Positions 15,602-23,023 of a stretch of 23,023 nucleotides of DNA are shown piece by piece. The notes below the pieces were generated by a model. That model was not told where the DNA came from. It saw only the letters and a program-made list of their open reading frames with translations, and searched no databases. Numbering within the stretch: position 1 is the first letter of the stretch; every line of letters starts with the position of its first letter. Made by a program: the position numbers and the translations under genes. Origin of the DNA: CAVXAE01 sp044225565 (GTDB lineage Bacteria; Pseudomonadota; Gammaproteobacteria; Steroidobacterales; Steroidobacteraceae); contig JBGAIL010000065.1 in NCBI GenBank assembly GCA_044225565.1, positions 1 to 23,023 on the forward strand, given 5' to 3'.

Positions 15602-16498
15602 ATGCGGGAGAAGACACCGGGCGCGCCTGCCGCGCCGAGCGAGGCTTCATACATCCTGACCACGTGGTGCCCGGACACCACCGGTATCGTCGCGGGTATC
15701 GCGGGTTTCCTCGCCTCCAAGAATGCGCTCATCACCGAGGCGCAGCACTACGACGACCCGTACAGCAACGCCTCCTTCATGCGCACGGTGTTCCACGACA
15801 ACGGCCAGGGCATGCCGAAGATCGCCGACCTCGACCGCGAGTTCGGCGCGAGCGTCGGCCAGCGCTTCAAGATGACCTGGCAGTTCCACGAGGCGAGCCG
15901 CCGCTGCAAGACGGTGCTGGCCGTATCGAAACAGGGACACTGCCTCAACAGCATCCTGCACCGGTGCAGCACCGGCACGCTGCCGCTCGAAGTGGTGGCC
16001 GTGGTCTCGAACCATCAGGACCTGCGCAGCCTCGCCGAGTGGCACGGCCTGCCGTACCACTATTTCCCCATCCTGAACGGAGACAAGGCCGCGCAGGAGA
16101 AGCGCATCGTCGAGGTGTTCGAGAAGTCCGGCGCAGAGCTGCTGGTGCTCGCGCGGTACATGCAGATCCTCACCGCGGACATGTGCCGTTACTTCGACGG
16201 CAAGGCCATCAACATCCACCATTCGTTCCTGCCGGGCTTCAAGGGCGCGAAGGCGTACCACCAGGCCCACGAGCGGGGCGTGAAGCTCATCGGCGCGACG
16301 GCCCACTACGTGACGACCGACCTCGATGAGGGCCCGATCATCGAGCAGGGCGTGGAGCGTGTGGACCACACGCTGTCCCCCGAAGCCCTTACCGTGATCG
16401 GCGGTGAGCTCGAGAGCATCGTGCTCAACCGCGCACTGCAGTGGCACGCGGAGCGGCGGGTGCTCCGCAACGGGAACAAGACGGTGGTGCTGAGGTAA
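15602..16498 (+). CDS. purU: Formyltetrahydrofolate deformylase
   Basis: A 298-residue hydrolase that converts 10-formyl-THF to formate and THF, balancing the folate one-carbon pool. Residues about 14-95 form the regulatory ACT domain (SYILTTWCPDTTGIVAGIAGFL). The formyltransferase-type catalytic domain follows, with N204 and H206 in INIHHSFLPGFKGAKAYHQA and D242 in TTDLDEGPIIEQ as the Asn-His-Asp catalytic set. The ATG at 15602 is chosen over the upstream GTG at 15530 because AAGAAGGA lies about nine bases before it. In many proteobacteria purU lies beside sarcosine oxidase genes, where it disposes of the C1 units made by demethylation. Here sox is about 6 kb upstream and in the same direction, in what looks like a separate transcription unit. 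Confidence 0.95.
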   Translation: MREKTPGAPAAPSEASYILTTWCPDTTGIVAGIAGFLASKNALITEAQHYDDPYSNASFMRTVFHDNGQGMPKIADLDREFGASVGQRFKMTWQFHEASRRCKTVLAVSKQGHCLNSILHRCSTGTLPLEVVAVVSNHQDLRSLAEWHGLPYHYFPILNGDKAAQEKRIVEVFEKSGAELLVLARYMQILTADMCRYFDGKAINIHHSFLPGFKGAKAYHQAHERGVKLIGATAHYVTTDLDEGPIIEQGVERVDHTLSPEALTVIGGELESIVLNRALQWHAERRVLRNGNKTVVLR

Positions 16499-16517
16499 GG
16501 CGGGCCGGTAGACGGCT

Positions 16518-16573
16518 GGGGTCAGGTCTTGCAATCGGGCATTGCCGCGATGCCGATTGCAAGACCTGACCCC
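16518..16573. repeat. Long hairpin, REP/RAYT-like palindromic element
   Basis: Bases 16518-16538 (GGGGTCAGGTCTTGCAAT and three more) are the exact reverse complement of 16553-16573, a 21-base perfect stem around a 14-base centre that can pair further (GGCAT with ATGCC). It starts 20 bases after the purU stop. From memory, hairpins with GGGGTCAGGTCTTG arms recur in many proteobacterial genomes near REP-associated tyrosine transposases, but no transposase is present here. It could also act as a transcript-end stabiliser; there is no T-run for a classic terminator. Confidence 0.7.
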
Positions 16574-16581
16574 CTCCGGAC

Positions 16582-16595
16582 GGGAAAATTTTCCC
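16582..16595 (+). promoter_or_regulatory. Palindromic GGGAAAATTTTCCC, candidate ECF (FecI-type) promoter -35 region
   Basis: A 14-base perfect palindrome 70 bases upstream of the sigma factor start. GGAAAAT resembles the -35 element of FecI-type promoters (GGAAAT in E. coli fecA). The following GC-rich stretch with GGTATCAACCCGCC has no convincing -10, so its borders are uncertain. Autoregulation by the downstream sigma factor is inferred. Confidence 0.4.
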
Positions 16596-16665
16596 CGCGG
16601 CGGTATCAACCCGCCTCCGGCCCCACTCTCCCCAATCGAGTGTGGGTCTGCGCGGGAGCCTGTCC

Positions 16666-17169
16666 ATGTCGAAGAACGAGCGCACCCTGGTCGAGCGGCT
16701 GGCGAGCAGCCATGGCCGGCGGCTGGGTCGCTTTCTCATGGGCCGGCTGCGCAACGTGCACGACGTGCCGGACGTCGCCCAGGACGTCTATCTGCATCTC
16801 CTGCGCATCTCCGATGAAACCGCTATCCGCTCCCCCGAGGCATACCTGTTCACGGTGGCGCAGCACGTGGCGCTTCAGCATTCCATGCGCCAGTCGCGCG
16901 AGCCGGTGTCCGTGGACCTCGACGAGGCCCTGGAGGAGCCGGGGGGGTCGGGTGATCCGGCGGCGCAGGTCGATGCGGACCAGTGTCTGGAGCAGCTGCA
17001 GCGCACGCTGGACCATCTCTCGCCCATGGCGCGCGCCGTGTTCATGCTGCACCGGCGCGATGGCCTCTCGATGCGAGAGATCAGCCAGCGGCTCGGCATC
17101 TCGCACGCCATGACCAAGAAGCACATCGTCACGGCCCTCACCCAGTTCCGGCTGCACCTGGAGCGATGA
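16666..17169 (+). CDS. ECF sigma factor, FecI type
   Basis: A 167-residue extracytoplasmic-function sigma factor. Region 2 covers about residues 8-75 (DVPDVAQDVYLHLLR, then SPEAYLFTVAQHVALQHSMR). Region 4 covers about 110-162 (LDHLSPMARAVFMLHRRDGLSMREISQRLGISHAMTKKHIVTAL) and holds the helix-turn-helix that binds the -35 element. It would direct RNA polymerase to the TonB receptor operon when released by the FecR-like protein encoded next. The ATG at 16666 is chosen because GGGAG lies seven bases upstream; the in-frame GTG at 16642 would add eight residues not typical of the family. The fecR-like gene begins ten bases after its stop, so they share a transcript. Confidence 0.92.
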   Translation: MSKNERTLVERLASSHGRRLGRFLMGRLRNVHDVPDVAQDVYLHLLRISDETAIRSPEAYLFTVAQHVALQHSMRQSREPVSVDLDEALEEPGGSGDPAAQVDADQCLEQLQRTLDHLSPMARAVFMLHRRDGLSMREISQRLGISHAMTKKHIVTALTQFRLHLER

Positions 17170-17179
17170 GGAGACCTCT

Positions 17180-18271
17180 GTGACGGCGAAGACGCGCATC
17201 CGCATCAACGTGCCGGTCTACCAGCAGGCCGCGGAATGGCTCGTCCTGTTCCGGGAGGGGGAGGACGATGCCAGGGACCGGCGTCGATTCGAACGGTGGC
17301 TGCGCAACTCTTCCGAATGCGTCCGCGCGTACCTCGAGATCGCGGAAATCTGGAAGCAGGGCGCCTCGCTCGATCCCGGACGCCGATACGACGTGGACGG
17401 GCTGATCGCCGCAGCCCGGCGGGGCCCGGGTCCGGTCGAGCGGCTGGGAGGTGACGCTCTTGCCGGTGCGGCCGCTGCCACGGGGGCTGTGCCGGTAGTG
17501 AATTCCTGGACGGGGCCCCGCTGGCTGGCGGTTGCCGCGTGTATGGCCGTTGCTGCCGCAGGGCTGGGTCTGCTGGTCTGGAGTAATCGCGCCCCGGTGT
17601 ATTCCACCGTGACGGGCGAGCAGCGCTCCTTCGCGCTCGCGGACGGGTCGCAGGTCGTTCTCAACTCGGACACCCGGATCAGAGTGCGATTGGGCGAGCG
17701 CGAGCGCAGAGTCGAGCTGCTTGCCGGGCAGGCCTTGTTCACCGTGGTCAGGGAAGCCGCGCGGCCCTTCGTGGTTTCCAGCGGAAGCGCGCAGGTGCGC
17801 GCGGTGGGCACGCAATTCGACGTCTACCGGAAGGCAGCCGACACGATCGTCACGGTGATCGAGGGCAAGGTCGCGATTTCCGAGGCAGGCCCGTCGATGG
17901 CGTCGCGTGAGGCGACAGCCAGTGCGGGAAGCGCGCAGCCCGTGCTCCTTTCCGCCGGAGACCAGTTGACGCTGCGTGCTGCGTCACCGCCGCGGCGGGC
18001 GCATCCGGATGTGTCCGCCGTGACGGCATGGACGAACCGCCAGCTGGTTTTCAAGGGCGCGCGGCTCGCGGACGTGGCGGAAGAATTCAACCGCTACAAC
18101 GTCCGCAAGCTCTCCATCGAGGATCCGCGACTGCACGACTTCCTGATCAATGGCATCTTCTCCTCAACCGACCCGGCCTCGCTGCTGAACTTCCTGCGCA
18201 TGCAGCCGGGCATCCGCGTTCAGGAACGGGATTCCGGCGTCGCCGTCGGCGGTGCGCCGCTCGCCGACTGA
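17180..18271 (+). CDS. FecR-family anti-sigma factor / signal transducer
   Basis: A 363-residue inner-membrane protein that relays occupancy of the outer-membrane receptor to the sigma factor. The cytoplasmic N-terminal part (QAAEWLVLFREG, RRRFERWLRNSSECVRAYLEIAEIW, residues 15-58) is the sigma-binding DUF4880 region. One membrane helix lies at about 115-134 (WLAVAACMAVAAAGLGLLVW). The periplasmic FecR domain spans about 140-235, with GEQRSFALADGSQVVLNSDT and VRAVGTQFDVYR. A C-terminal STN-contacting region lies at 285-350 (LVFKGARLADVAEEFNRYN). The start is GTG at 17180 with GAGGAG six bases upstream. A long low-complexity Gly/Ala linker at 80-110 separates the cytoplasmic domain from the membrane helix. 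Confidence 0.93.
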   Translation: MTAKTRIRINVPVYQQAAEWLVLFREGEDDARDRRRFERWLRNSSECVRAYLEIAEIWKQGASLDPGRRYDVDGLIAAARRGPGPVERLGGDALAGAAAATGAVPVVNSWTGPRWLAVAACMAVAAAGLGLLVWSNRAPVYSTVTGEQRSFALADGSQVVLNSDTRIRVRLGERERRVELLAGQALFTVVREAARPFVVSSGSAQVRAVGTQFDVYRKAADTIVTVIEGKVAISEAGPSMASREATASAGSAQPVLLSAGDQLTLRAASPPRRAHPDVSAVTAWTNRQLVFKGARLADVAEEFNRYNVRKLSIEDPRLHDFLINGIFSSTDPASLLNFLRMQPGIRVQERDSGVAVGGAPLAD

Positions 18272-18402
18272 AGGTGCCGGTGTCGGTTCGAATGCGCATC
18301 ATCGGTATCAAACGTCCCGTCGCAACACTCTCCATACGCATGAGCCCGCCGTCGAGTCGCGGGTGCGCCAACAGGAAGCCCATGCCGGGCTGGGGGAGTC
18401 TC

Positions 18403-20913
18403 ATGCGTGCGAGTGGTTTGAGTGCCTTGCTGTCCGTCCTCATCACGGGGCTGGCGGCGTCCGCCGAAGTGGATGCAGCCCTCTCGAAGGTCACCAACAT
18501 CACCGCCCAGCCGCTGGAGACGGCGCTGGAGCGTCTCGCGCGGGATCGCGGCTTCCAGCTCGTCTACCGCACCGGAGTCATGGAGAACCTGCGCACCTCC
18601 GGCGCGAGCGGGGAGCTCACGCTGGATGAGGCGCTCAGGCGCCTGCTGGGGAACACCGGGCTGACGTACCGCTATGTGGATTCCCGCACGATCACCATCA
18701 TGAGGGAGAGTGACCTGCGAGCTTCGGACGTGACTGGCCGTGCCCACGCCGGCGAAGGCCCGAATGCGTCACGGCCGCCCACTGCTGCGCAGGACAGGCA
18801 GGCTATTCGCCTCGCCGCGGACGCTGCGGCCATGGGGCAGGCGGACGCTGGCAGCCCGCCCGAGAGCAGTGTCGAGGAGGTCGTGGTGACGGCGCAGCGG
18901 AAGTTCAGGCCGGAAACCTCCAATGCCGCATCCAAATTCGAGCTGCCACTCATCGAGACACCTCAGGCCCTCACCGTGCTTTCCTCGGAATTCCTGCAGA
19001 TCGCGCGGCTCAACGATACGGCCAGCGTGGTCGCCTACATGCCGGGCGTGGAACTGCGCGGAATGGGCGACGGCACGCAACCGAACCTGTCGGCCCGCGG
19101 CTTCAACGTGAACCGCGAGCGGGGATTTCGCATCAACGGCCTGTCGACCGACAGCGAGATCGACCTCGACTACTTCGCCATGGACCGGGTGGAGGTGGTG
19201 CGAGGCCCGGCTTCCTCGCTCTACGGGGAAGCGGACTACGGCGCGACGTTCAATCGCGTGCTCAAGTCGCCTACCGGAAAGTTCGGAGCGATGACCAGTA
19301 TCGAGCTCGGGAGCTACGGCCTGCGCCGCGTCCAGGCGGACGTGCAGGGACCGCTCGGCAGCGGCGATACTTTCAGCGCACGCGCGACGGCCGCGGTGCA
19401 GGACAGCGGCACGTTCATCCGCAACACCGAGGACGACCGGATCCTCTTCTCGCCCAGCCTGCGCATCGACCTCGGGCGCACCGACGTGCTGCTCCAGGGC
19501 TACTACGAGAAGATGACCGGTGCGACCTCCGACGGCTTTCCGCTGGTCTTCGATGGTGCGGAGTACGCGCTCCCGCGGCTCTCCCGCCGCAACAACTATG
19601 GCGCCGACATCAACGACATCCACAGCGAGAACCGGTTCGCGTTCGCGAGCGTGCGGCATCCGCTGGGCGAATCGCTGGACCTCACGTTCAAGGCCGGCTA
19701 CTCGCGCATCGACATGGACAACCAGTCGAGCTATCTCTTCGGCGCGGGGGCGGACGCCATCTCGCCGCTCTTCCTCTTCCCGGAGATCAAGACGAAGGAG
19801 GATCTGAGCTTCGACCTCTCGCTCGAGAAGCGGCTCGAGTGGCGGGGGCTCGAGCAGCGCTTCCTGGTGAGCGCCGACTGGCGCAAGAACGACTTCCACA
19901 ACGACGTGCCCTACGCGGAGTATTCGCCCGGAAACATCGACCTCTTCGAGGGCGGGCCGCTCGCCGTCCCGGGGCCGGTGCCGCCGGGAGGGCGTATCGA
20001 GGGCGAGTTCTTCAGCAGCAAGCAGCGCTTCTCCGGCATCACTGCGCTCACGCACCTCAAGGCGGCGGAGCGGCTCGCGTTCCAGCTGGGTCTGCGCTAC
20101 TCGAAGGTCCGCTCTTCGATCTTCGACTATCTGCCGACGGTGTACGCCTACGAGAACGCCGCTTCAGGCCTCGAGGACAGCGACTGGGTGCCGCGGGCGG
20201 CCGCGATCTACACGCTGGCGCAGGGGCACAACCTCTATCTGAGCTACAGCGAAGGCATCATCTTCAACCAGACCTTCGTGAACGCGGACGGCAGGCCGGT
20301 CGAGCCGGAAAAGGGCGTGCAGTACGAGCTCGGCCTGAAAGGGGAGCTGTTCGGGCGGCGTTTCATGTACTCGGCGTCGCTCTTCCGGCTGACGCGGACC
20401 AACGTAGCGGGAGGGCTCTTCACCCCCGGGGCGCCGCCGGTCTATTACAACGTCGGCAAGCAGGTCCACGACGGCGGTGAGCTCGAGGTGATCGGCGAGC
20501 CCGTCCCGGGGCTCAACATCGTGGCGAGCTATTCCAACCTGGGCATCGACGTACGGGAATCGGCCAATCCGCTGGAGGTGGGGAATCGGCCGATCGCCGC
20601 GCCTGCGCATTCGTACTCGCTCTTCGCGACATATGAGGTTCTCGGCGGCCCGCTGCGCTCGCTGACCTTCGGCGGCGGCATCGTGTCGCGCAGCGAGCGG
20701 GAGGTCGACACTATCGGCACGTATGAGCTGCCAGGCTATACGCGCTTCGATCTGCGGGCGTCCTACAACCTCAGCGAAGCCGCGCTCATCGAGTTCAATC
20801 TGCAGAACGTCACCAACGAGCGCGTCTACACGAGTGCTTATGGAGGTGCGGATTTCGGAATCGCCTACGCCTACCCCAGAACGGCATTCGGCCGCATCAG
20901 CTACCGATGGTGA
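18403..20913 (+). CDS. TonB-dependent siderophore-type receptor with STN signalling domain
   Basis: An 836-residue outer-membrane receptor. A signal peptide (residues 1-21, ending LAASA) is followed by an STN domain at about 30-100 (ITAQPLETALERLARDRGFQLVY, ELTLDEALRRLLGNTGLTYRY), which contacts FecR in the periplasm. A variable linker leads to the TonB box EEVVVTAQ (158-165), the plug (ETPQALTVLSSEFL, LSARGFNVNRERGFRINGL, VEVVRGPASSLYGEADYG) and a 22-strand barrel ending in aromatic FGRISYRW. Plug motifs are of the ferric-siderophore receptor type (FhuE, FpvA, FoxA), yet the usual GGVIN segment reads GATFN. The ATG at 18403 is chosen because it has GGGGGAG five bases upstream and a clean signal peptide; ATGs at 18292, 18340 and 18382 are in frame. 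The true ligand is unknown. Confidence 0.93.
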   Translation: MRASGLSALLSVLITGLAASAEVDAALSKVTNITAQPLETALERLARDRGFQLVYRTGVMENLRTSGASGELTLDEALRRLLGNTGLTYRYVDSRTITIMRESDLRASDVTGRAHAGEGPNASRPPTAAQDRQAIRLAADAAAMGQADAGSPPESSVEEVVVTAQRKFRPETSNAASKFELPLIETPQALTVLSSEFLQIARLNDTASVVAYMPGVELRGMGDGTQPNLSARGFNVNRERGFRINGLSTDSEIDLDYFAMDRVEVVRGPASSLYGEADYGATFNRVLKSPTGKFGAMTSIELGSYGLRRVQADVQGPLGSGDTFSARATAAVQDSGTFIRNTEDDRILFSPSLRIDLGRTDVLLQGYYEKMTGATSDGFPLVFDGAEYALPRLSRRNNYGADINDIHSENRFAFASVRHPLGESLDLTFKAGYSRIDMDNQSSYLFGAGADAISPLFLFPEIKTKEDLSFDLSLEKRLEWRGLEQRFLVSADWRKNDFHNDVPYAEYSPGNIDLFEGGPLAVPGPVPPGGRIEGEFFSSKQRFSGITALTHLKAAERLAFQLGLRYSKVRSSIFDYLPTVYAYENAASGLEDSDWVPRAAAIYTLAQGHNLYLSYSEGIIFNQTFVNADGRPVEPEKGVQYELGLKGELFGRRFMYSASLFRLTRTNVAGGLFTPGAPPVYYNVGKQVHDGGELEVIGEPVPGLNIVASYSNLGIDVRESANPLEVGNRPIAAPAHSYSLFATYEVLGGPLRSLTFGGGIVSRSEREVDTIGTYELPGYTRFDLRASYNLSEAALIEFNLQNVTNERVYTSAYGGADFGIAYAYPRTAFGRISYRW

Positions 20914-20927
20914 GCGGGAGCGGCTCG

Positions 20928-22508
20928 ATGGCACACGCCGGCCCGGGGCGTGCGGCGTGGCTCGTTTGCGCAATGATGGCATGGGGGCTCGCGGTTCCTG
21001 AGGCATCCCATGCGGGCTTGCCGCAGGAAATCGCCACCTACACCAGGCGCGCAATGTCGCAATGGGAGATCCCCGGCATTGCCGTGGCCGTGGTGTTGGA
21101 TGGCAAGCCCGTGATGATCGAAGGGTTCGGAGTGCGCGAGCTCGGGCGTGCTGCGCCGATGGACGCCGACACGGTCTTCACCATCGCTTCGCTCACGAAA
21201 GCGTTCACGGCGACCGCGGCTGCTGTCGAGGTGGACCGTGGGCGCATCACGTGGGACCAGCCCATCGTGAAGACGCTGCCGTACTTTCGCCTCCACGATC
21301 CGTATGCGACCGCGGAGGCGAGCTTTCGGGACCTGCTGTGCCATCGCGTCGGCACGCTGAACTACTACGACAATGGCCTTTCGCTCACCCGCACGCAGAT
21401 GATCGAGCGCGCGGCGTTCGATCAGCCTCTGGTGCCGTTCCGCTCATCGCACGTCTACAACAACATCCTGTATGCCGCAGCGGGCGATGCCGTCGCCAAT
21501 GCGGCGGGAATGCCTTGGGAGCAGCACATCCGCAAGGTGCTGCTGGAGCCTCTCGGCATGACGTCGAGTTCCACCAGCGCCTACGACCTGGCACGTGCGC
21601 CGAATCACTCGAGCTCGCACGTCCGCGGCCGCGACGGCGTATTGCGCGTGGACGAGATCAGGCCGCAGGGCTGGTGGAGCATGGACAACCATGCGCCCGC
21701 CGGTGCCATCAACTCGACGGCTCGCGATATGGCGCGGTGGCTGGAATTCCAGCTCGGCGACGGGACCTTCCGCGGCGAACGGATCGTTTCCGCGGAGAGC
21801 TTGCGAGAGACGCATTTGCCGCAGACCGTCTCCCTCGAACGTTACTACGAGCCGTTCGAGCCATTCGCCTACGCGCTCGGCTGGGAGCTGGTCCGCTACC
21901 GCGGTGAGACGCTGCTGTGGCACACGGGGCAGTTCCGGGGGCAAGGCTCGGTGGCGATGCTGGCGCCATCGAAGCGACTGGGCGTCTTCGTCTTCGCGAA
22001 TTCGCGCGACGTCGACTATGGGCTGATGCACGCCGCGCTGGCGCAATGGATCGTCGACCGCGTGTCCGGCCAACCCTGGCACGACTGGGTGGGCGACAGC
22101 CGCAAGGAATATCTGAAGCAGCGCGAGCAGTATGCCCGGGATGAGCAGGCGCTGTTCGATCGCCCGAAGACTGCGCTGCCGGCCGCGGCGCGGCCACGAG
22201 ACTATGTGGGCAAGTACCGCAACGCGGCGAGGGGCGACTTCGAGGTTTCGCTCGATCGGGGCGCGCTGCGCCTGGACCGTCTCGGCACCTCCGAGCCTTA
22301 CTTCGCCACCCTGCAGCACTGGAACGCGGAGAGTTACCGCCCGGCCTGGAACGAGACCAATCCGGACTACGAGCCGGGGCAACTCGTGTCGTTCACGCTG
22401 GACCCCTACGGGGCAGTGCGCTCCCTGCTGATCTACAAGCGGGCCTACGGCCAGAGCCAGCTGGTGGAGTTCATGCGAGAGCCCGGCTCACCAGCGCTTC
22501 CTCGCTGA
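20928..22508 (+). CDS. Exported serine hydrolase, beta-lactamase/penicillin-binding fold (class C type)
   Basis: A 526-residue enzyme of the beta-lactamase/transpeptidase-like superfamily. The catalytic motifs are S88-L-T-K91 (IASLTKAFTAT), Y177-N-N179 (HVYNNILYAAAG) and H332-T-G334 (LLWHTGQFRGQG). The first 30 residues form a signal peptide ending near ASHAG, so it works in the periplasm. The C-terminal 120 residues (RDYVGKYRNAARGDFEVSLDRG) form a DUF3471-like lipocalin/beta domain common in this group. Members include D-aminopeptidases, esterases and peptidases; substrate cannot be told. The ATG at 20928 has GGGAG seven bases upstream; ATG 20907 and GTG 20910 overlap the receptor stop but add unconserved residues. 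Placed directly after the receptor, it probably acts on the imported ligand. Confidence 0.9.
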   Translation: MAHAGPGRAAWLVCAMMAWGLAVPEASHAGLPQEIATYTRRAMSQWEIPGIAVAVVLDGKPVMIEGFGVRELGRAAPMDADTVFTIASLTKAFTATAAAVEVDRGRITWDQPIVKTLPYFRLHDPYATAEASFRDLLCHRVGTLNYYDNGLSLTRTQMIERAAFDQPLVPFRSSHVYNNILYAAAGDAVANAAGMPWEQHIRKVLLEPLGMTSSSTSAYDLARAPNHSSSHVRGRDGVLRVDEIRPQGWWSMDNHAPAGAINSTARDMARWLEFQLGDGTFRGERIVSAESLRETHLPQTVSLERYYEPFEPFAYALGWELVRYRGETLLWHTGQFRGQGSVAMLAPSKRLGVFVFANSRDVDYGLMHAALAQWIVDRVSGQPWHDWVGDSRKEYLKQREQYARDEQALFDRPKTALPAAARPRDYVGKYRNAARGDFEVSLDRGALRLDRLGTSEPYFATLQHWNAESYRPAWNETNPDYEPGQLVSFTLDPYGAVRSLLIYKRAYGQSQLVEFMREPGSPALPR

Positions 22509-22509
22509 G

Positions 22510-23023
22510 GTGGCGTCGCTCCGCCGATTGGGATGGAGACTGCTGCTGGCCTTCTGCAGCCTTCCTTGCGCACACTCCGCGACGATCGCCCTCGTGCGCG
22601 GCAATGTCATCGACGTGGAGCGCCGTGCCATCCACGCTCGATACACAGTGCTCATCGAGGCCGGACGGATCCTCGAGGTGGGGCCTGCGCGGGCGGTCAC
22701 GGTCCCCCGGGATGCCGAGGTGATCGATTGCGAGGGATTCTGGATCCTGCCGGGGCTGGTCGATTCGCACATCCATCTCTTCCAGTCCGGCGGCCTCTAC
22801 ACCCGGCCGGACATCATCGATCTGCGGCGCTTCCGGTCCTATGAGCAGGAGCTTGCATGGGTGCGTGCGAACGTCGGAGACCTGCTGGCGCGCCATCTGG
22901 CAGCAGGGGTGACCACCGTGGTGGACCTCGGCGGGCCAATCTCGAATTACGCTCTGCGCGAGCAGTTCAATCGCGCGCAGCGAAGCCCTGAGATCTTCCT
23001 CACCGGGCCACTCGTGTCGACGT
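22510..23023 (+). CDS. Amidohydrolase family protein, exported (3' end missing)
   Basis: The frame runs open to the window end, giving 171 residues of a protein that is usually 400-500. A signal peptide is likely (LRRLGWRLLLAFCSLPCAHSA). The beta-sandwich start IALVRGNVIDVERR, VLIEAGRILEVGPA and GFWILPGLVDSHIHLF are classic for metal-dependent amidohydrolases, with H87 and H89 as metal ligands in DSHIH. AGVTTVVDLGG follows as expected. The start is taken as GTG at 22510, two bases after the previous stop; no in-frame ATG is seen upstream and the ribosome site is weak (GCTGAG), so translation may depend on coupling to the serine hydrolase. Likely hydrolyses an amide or peptide bond in the periplasm; substrate unknown. 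Confidence 0.88.
   Translation, partial: MASLRRLGWRLLLAFCSLPCAHSATIALVRGNVIDVERRAIHARYTVLIEAGRILEVGPARAVTVPRDAEVIDCEGFWILPGLVDSHIHLFQSGGLYTRPDIIDLRRFRSYEQELAWVRANVGDLLARHLAAGVTTVVDLGGPISNYALREQFNRAQRSPEIFLTGPLVST

Noticed and set aside
18292..18402. Longer N terminus for the TonB receptor from the ATG at 18292
   Set aside because: It would add 37 polar, arginine-rich residues before the signal peptide and lacks a good ribosome site, while 18403 has both a GGGGGAG and a clean signal sequence.
1..23023. CRISPR arrays, tRNA, rRNA, complete insertion sequences or prophage genes
   Set aside because: Reading both strands showed no regularly spaced repeats, tRNA-like cloverleaf, transposase or phage structural gene; the only repeat-like element is the hairpin at 16518-16573.

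Overview
This is a GC-rich window (roughly two thirds G+C by eye) that is almost fully coding. Codon use, ATGA/GTGA start-stop overlaps and gene families (FecI-FecR-TonB receptor, TPR-sulfotransferase, serine hydrolase/amidohydrolase pairs, soxBDAG) suggest a heterotrophic proteobacterium, perhaps a gammaproteobacterium of the Steroidobacter/Nevskia/xanthomonad kind. That placement is an inference; there is no rRNA or other marker here.

Layout. (1) 1-2270: 3' end of a PIN-domain gene, a convergent GNAT acetyltransferase of the phosphinothricin-acetyltransferase type, and a divergent MFS transporter. (2) 2243-3166 (minus): a beta-propeller-like protein of unknown function, tail-overlapping the MFS gene and divergent from the next block. 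(3) 3328-9385: a tightly packed plus-strand operon of an exported M55 D-aminopeptidase and heterotetrameric sarcosine oxidase in the order soxB-soxD-soxA-soxG, each sox junction being a 4-base overlap. (4) 9355-11067 (minus): TPR-sulfotransferase, divergent from (5) 11244-12604: a secreted Gly/Glu-repeat protein and a PKHD-type 2-oxoglutarate/Fe(II) hydroxylase. (6) 12682-16498: a Rieske oxygenase of the quaternary-amine demethylase type, a PYROXD2/phytoene-desaturase-like flavoprotein, and formyltetrahydrofolate deformylase (purU). (7) 16518-16573: a near-perfect hairpin resembling REP/RAYT-type repeats. (8) 16666-23023: ECF sigma factor, FecR anti-sigma factor, TonB-dependent receptor with an STN signalling domain, exported serine hydrolase, and an exported amidohydrolase that runs off the end.

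How the parts may work together. Blocks 3 and 6 read as N-methyl-amine catabolism. A Rieske oxygenase could remove a methyl group from glycine betaine or a similar quaternary amine. SoxBDAG oxidises sarcosine to glycine, H2O2 and a C1 unit held on tetrahydrofolate (or formaldehyde), and PurU releases formate once that C1 unit reaches 10-formyl-THF. The usual partners (Rieske reductase, dimethylglycine demethylase, glyA) are not in the window. Block 8 is a cell-surface signalling system in which an outer-membrane receptor senses its ligand and controls its own sigma factor; the two exported hydrolases behind it suggest the ligand is broken down in the periplasm. No tRNA, rRNA, CRISPR array or intact insertion sequence was seen, and no gene-free stretch exceeds about 180 bases.
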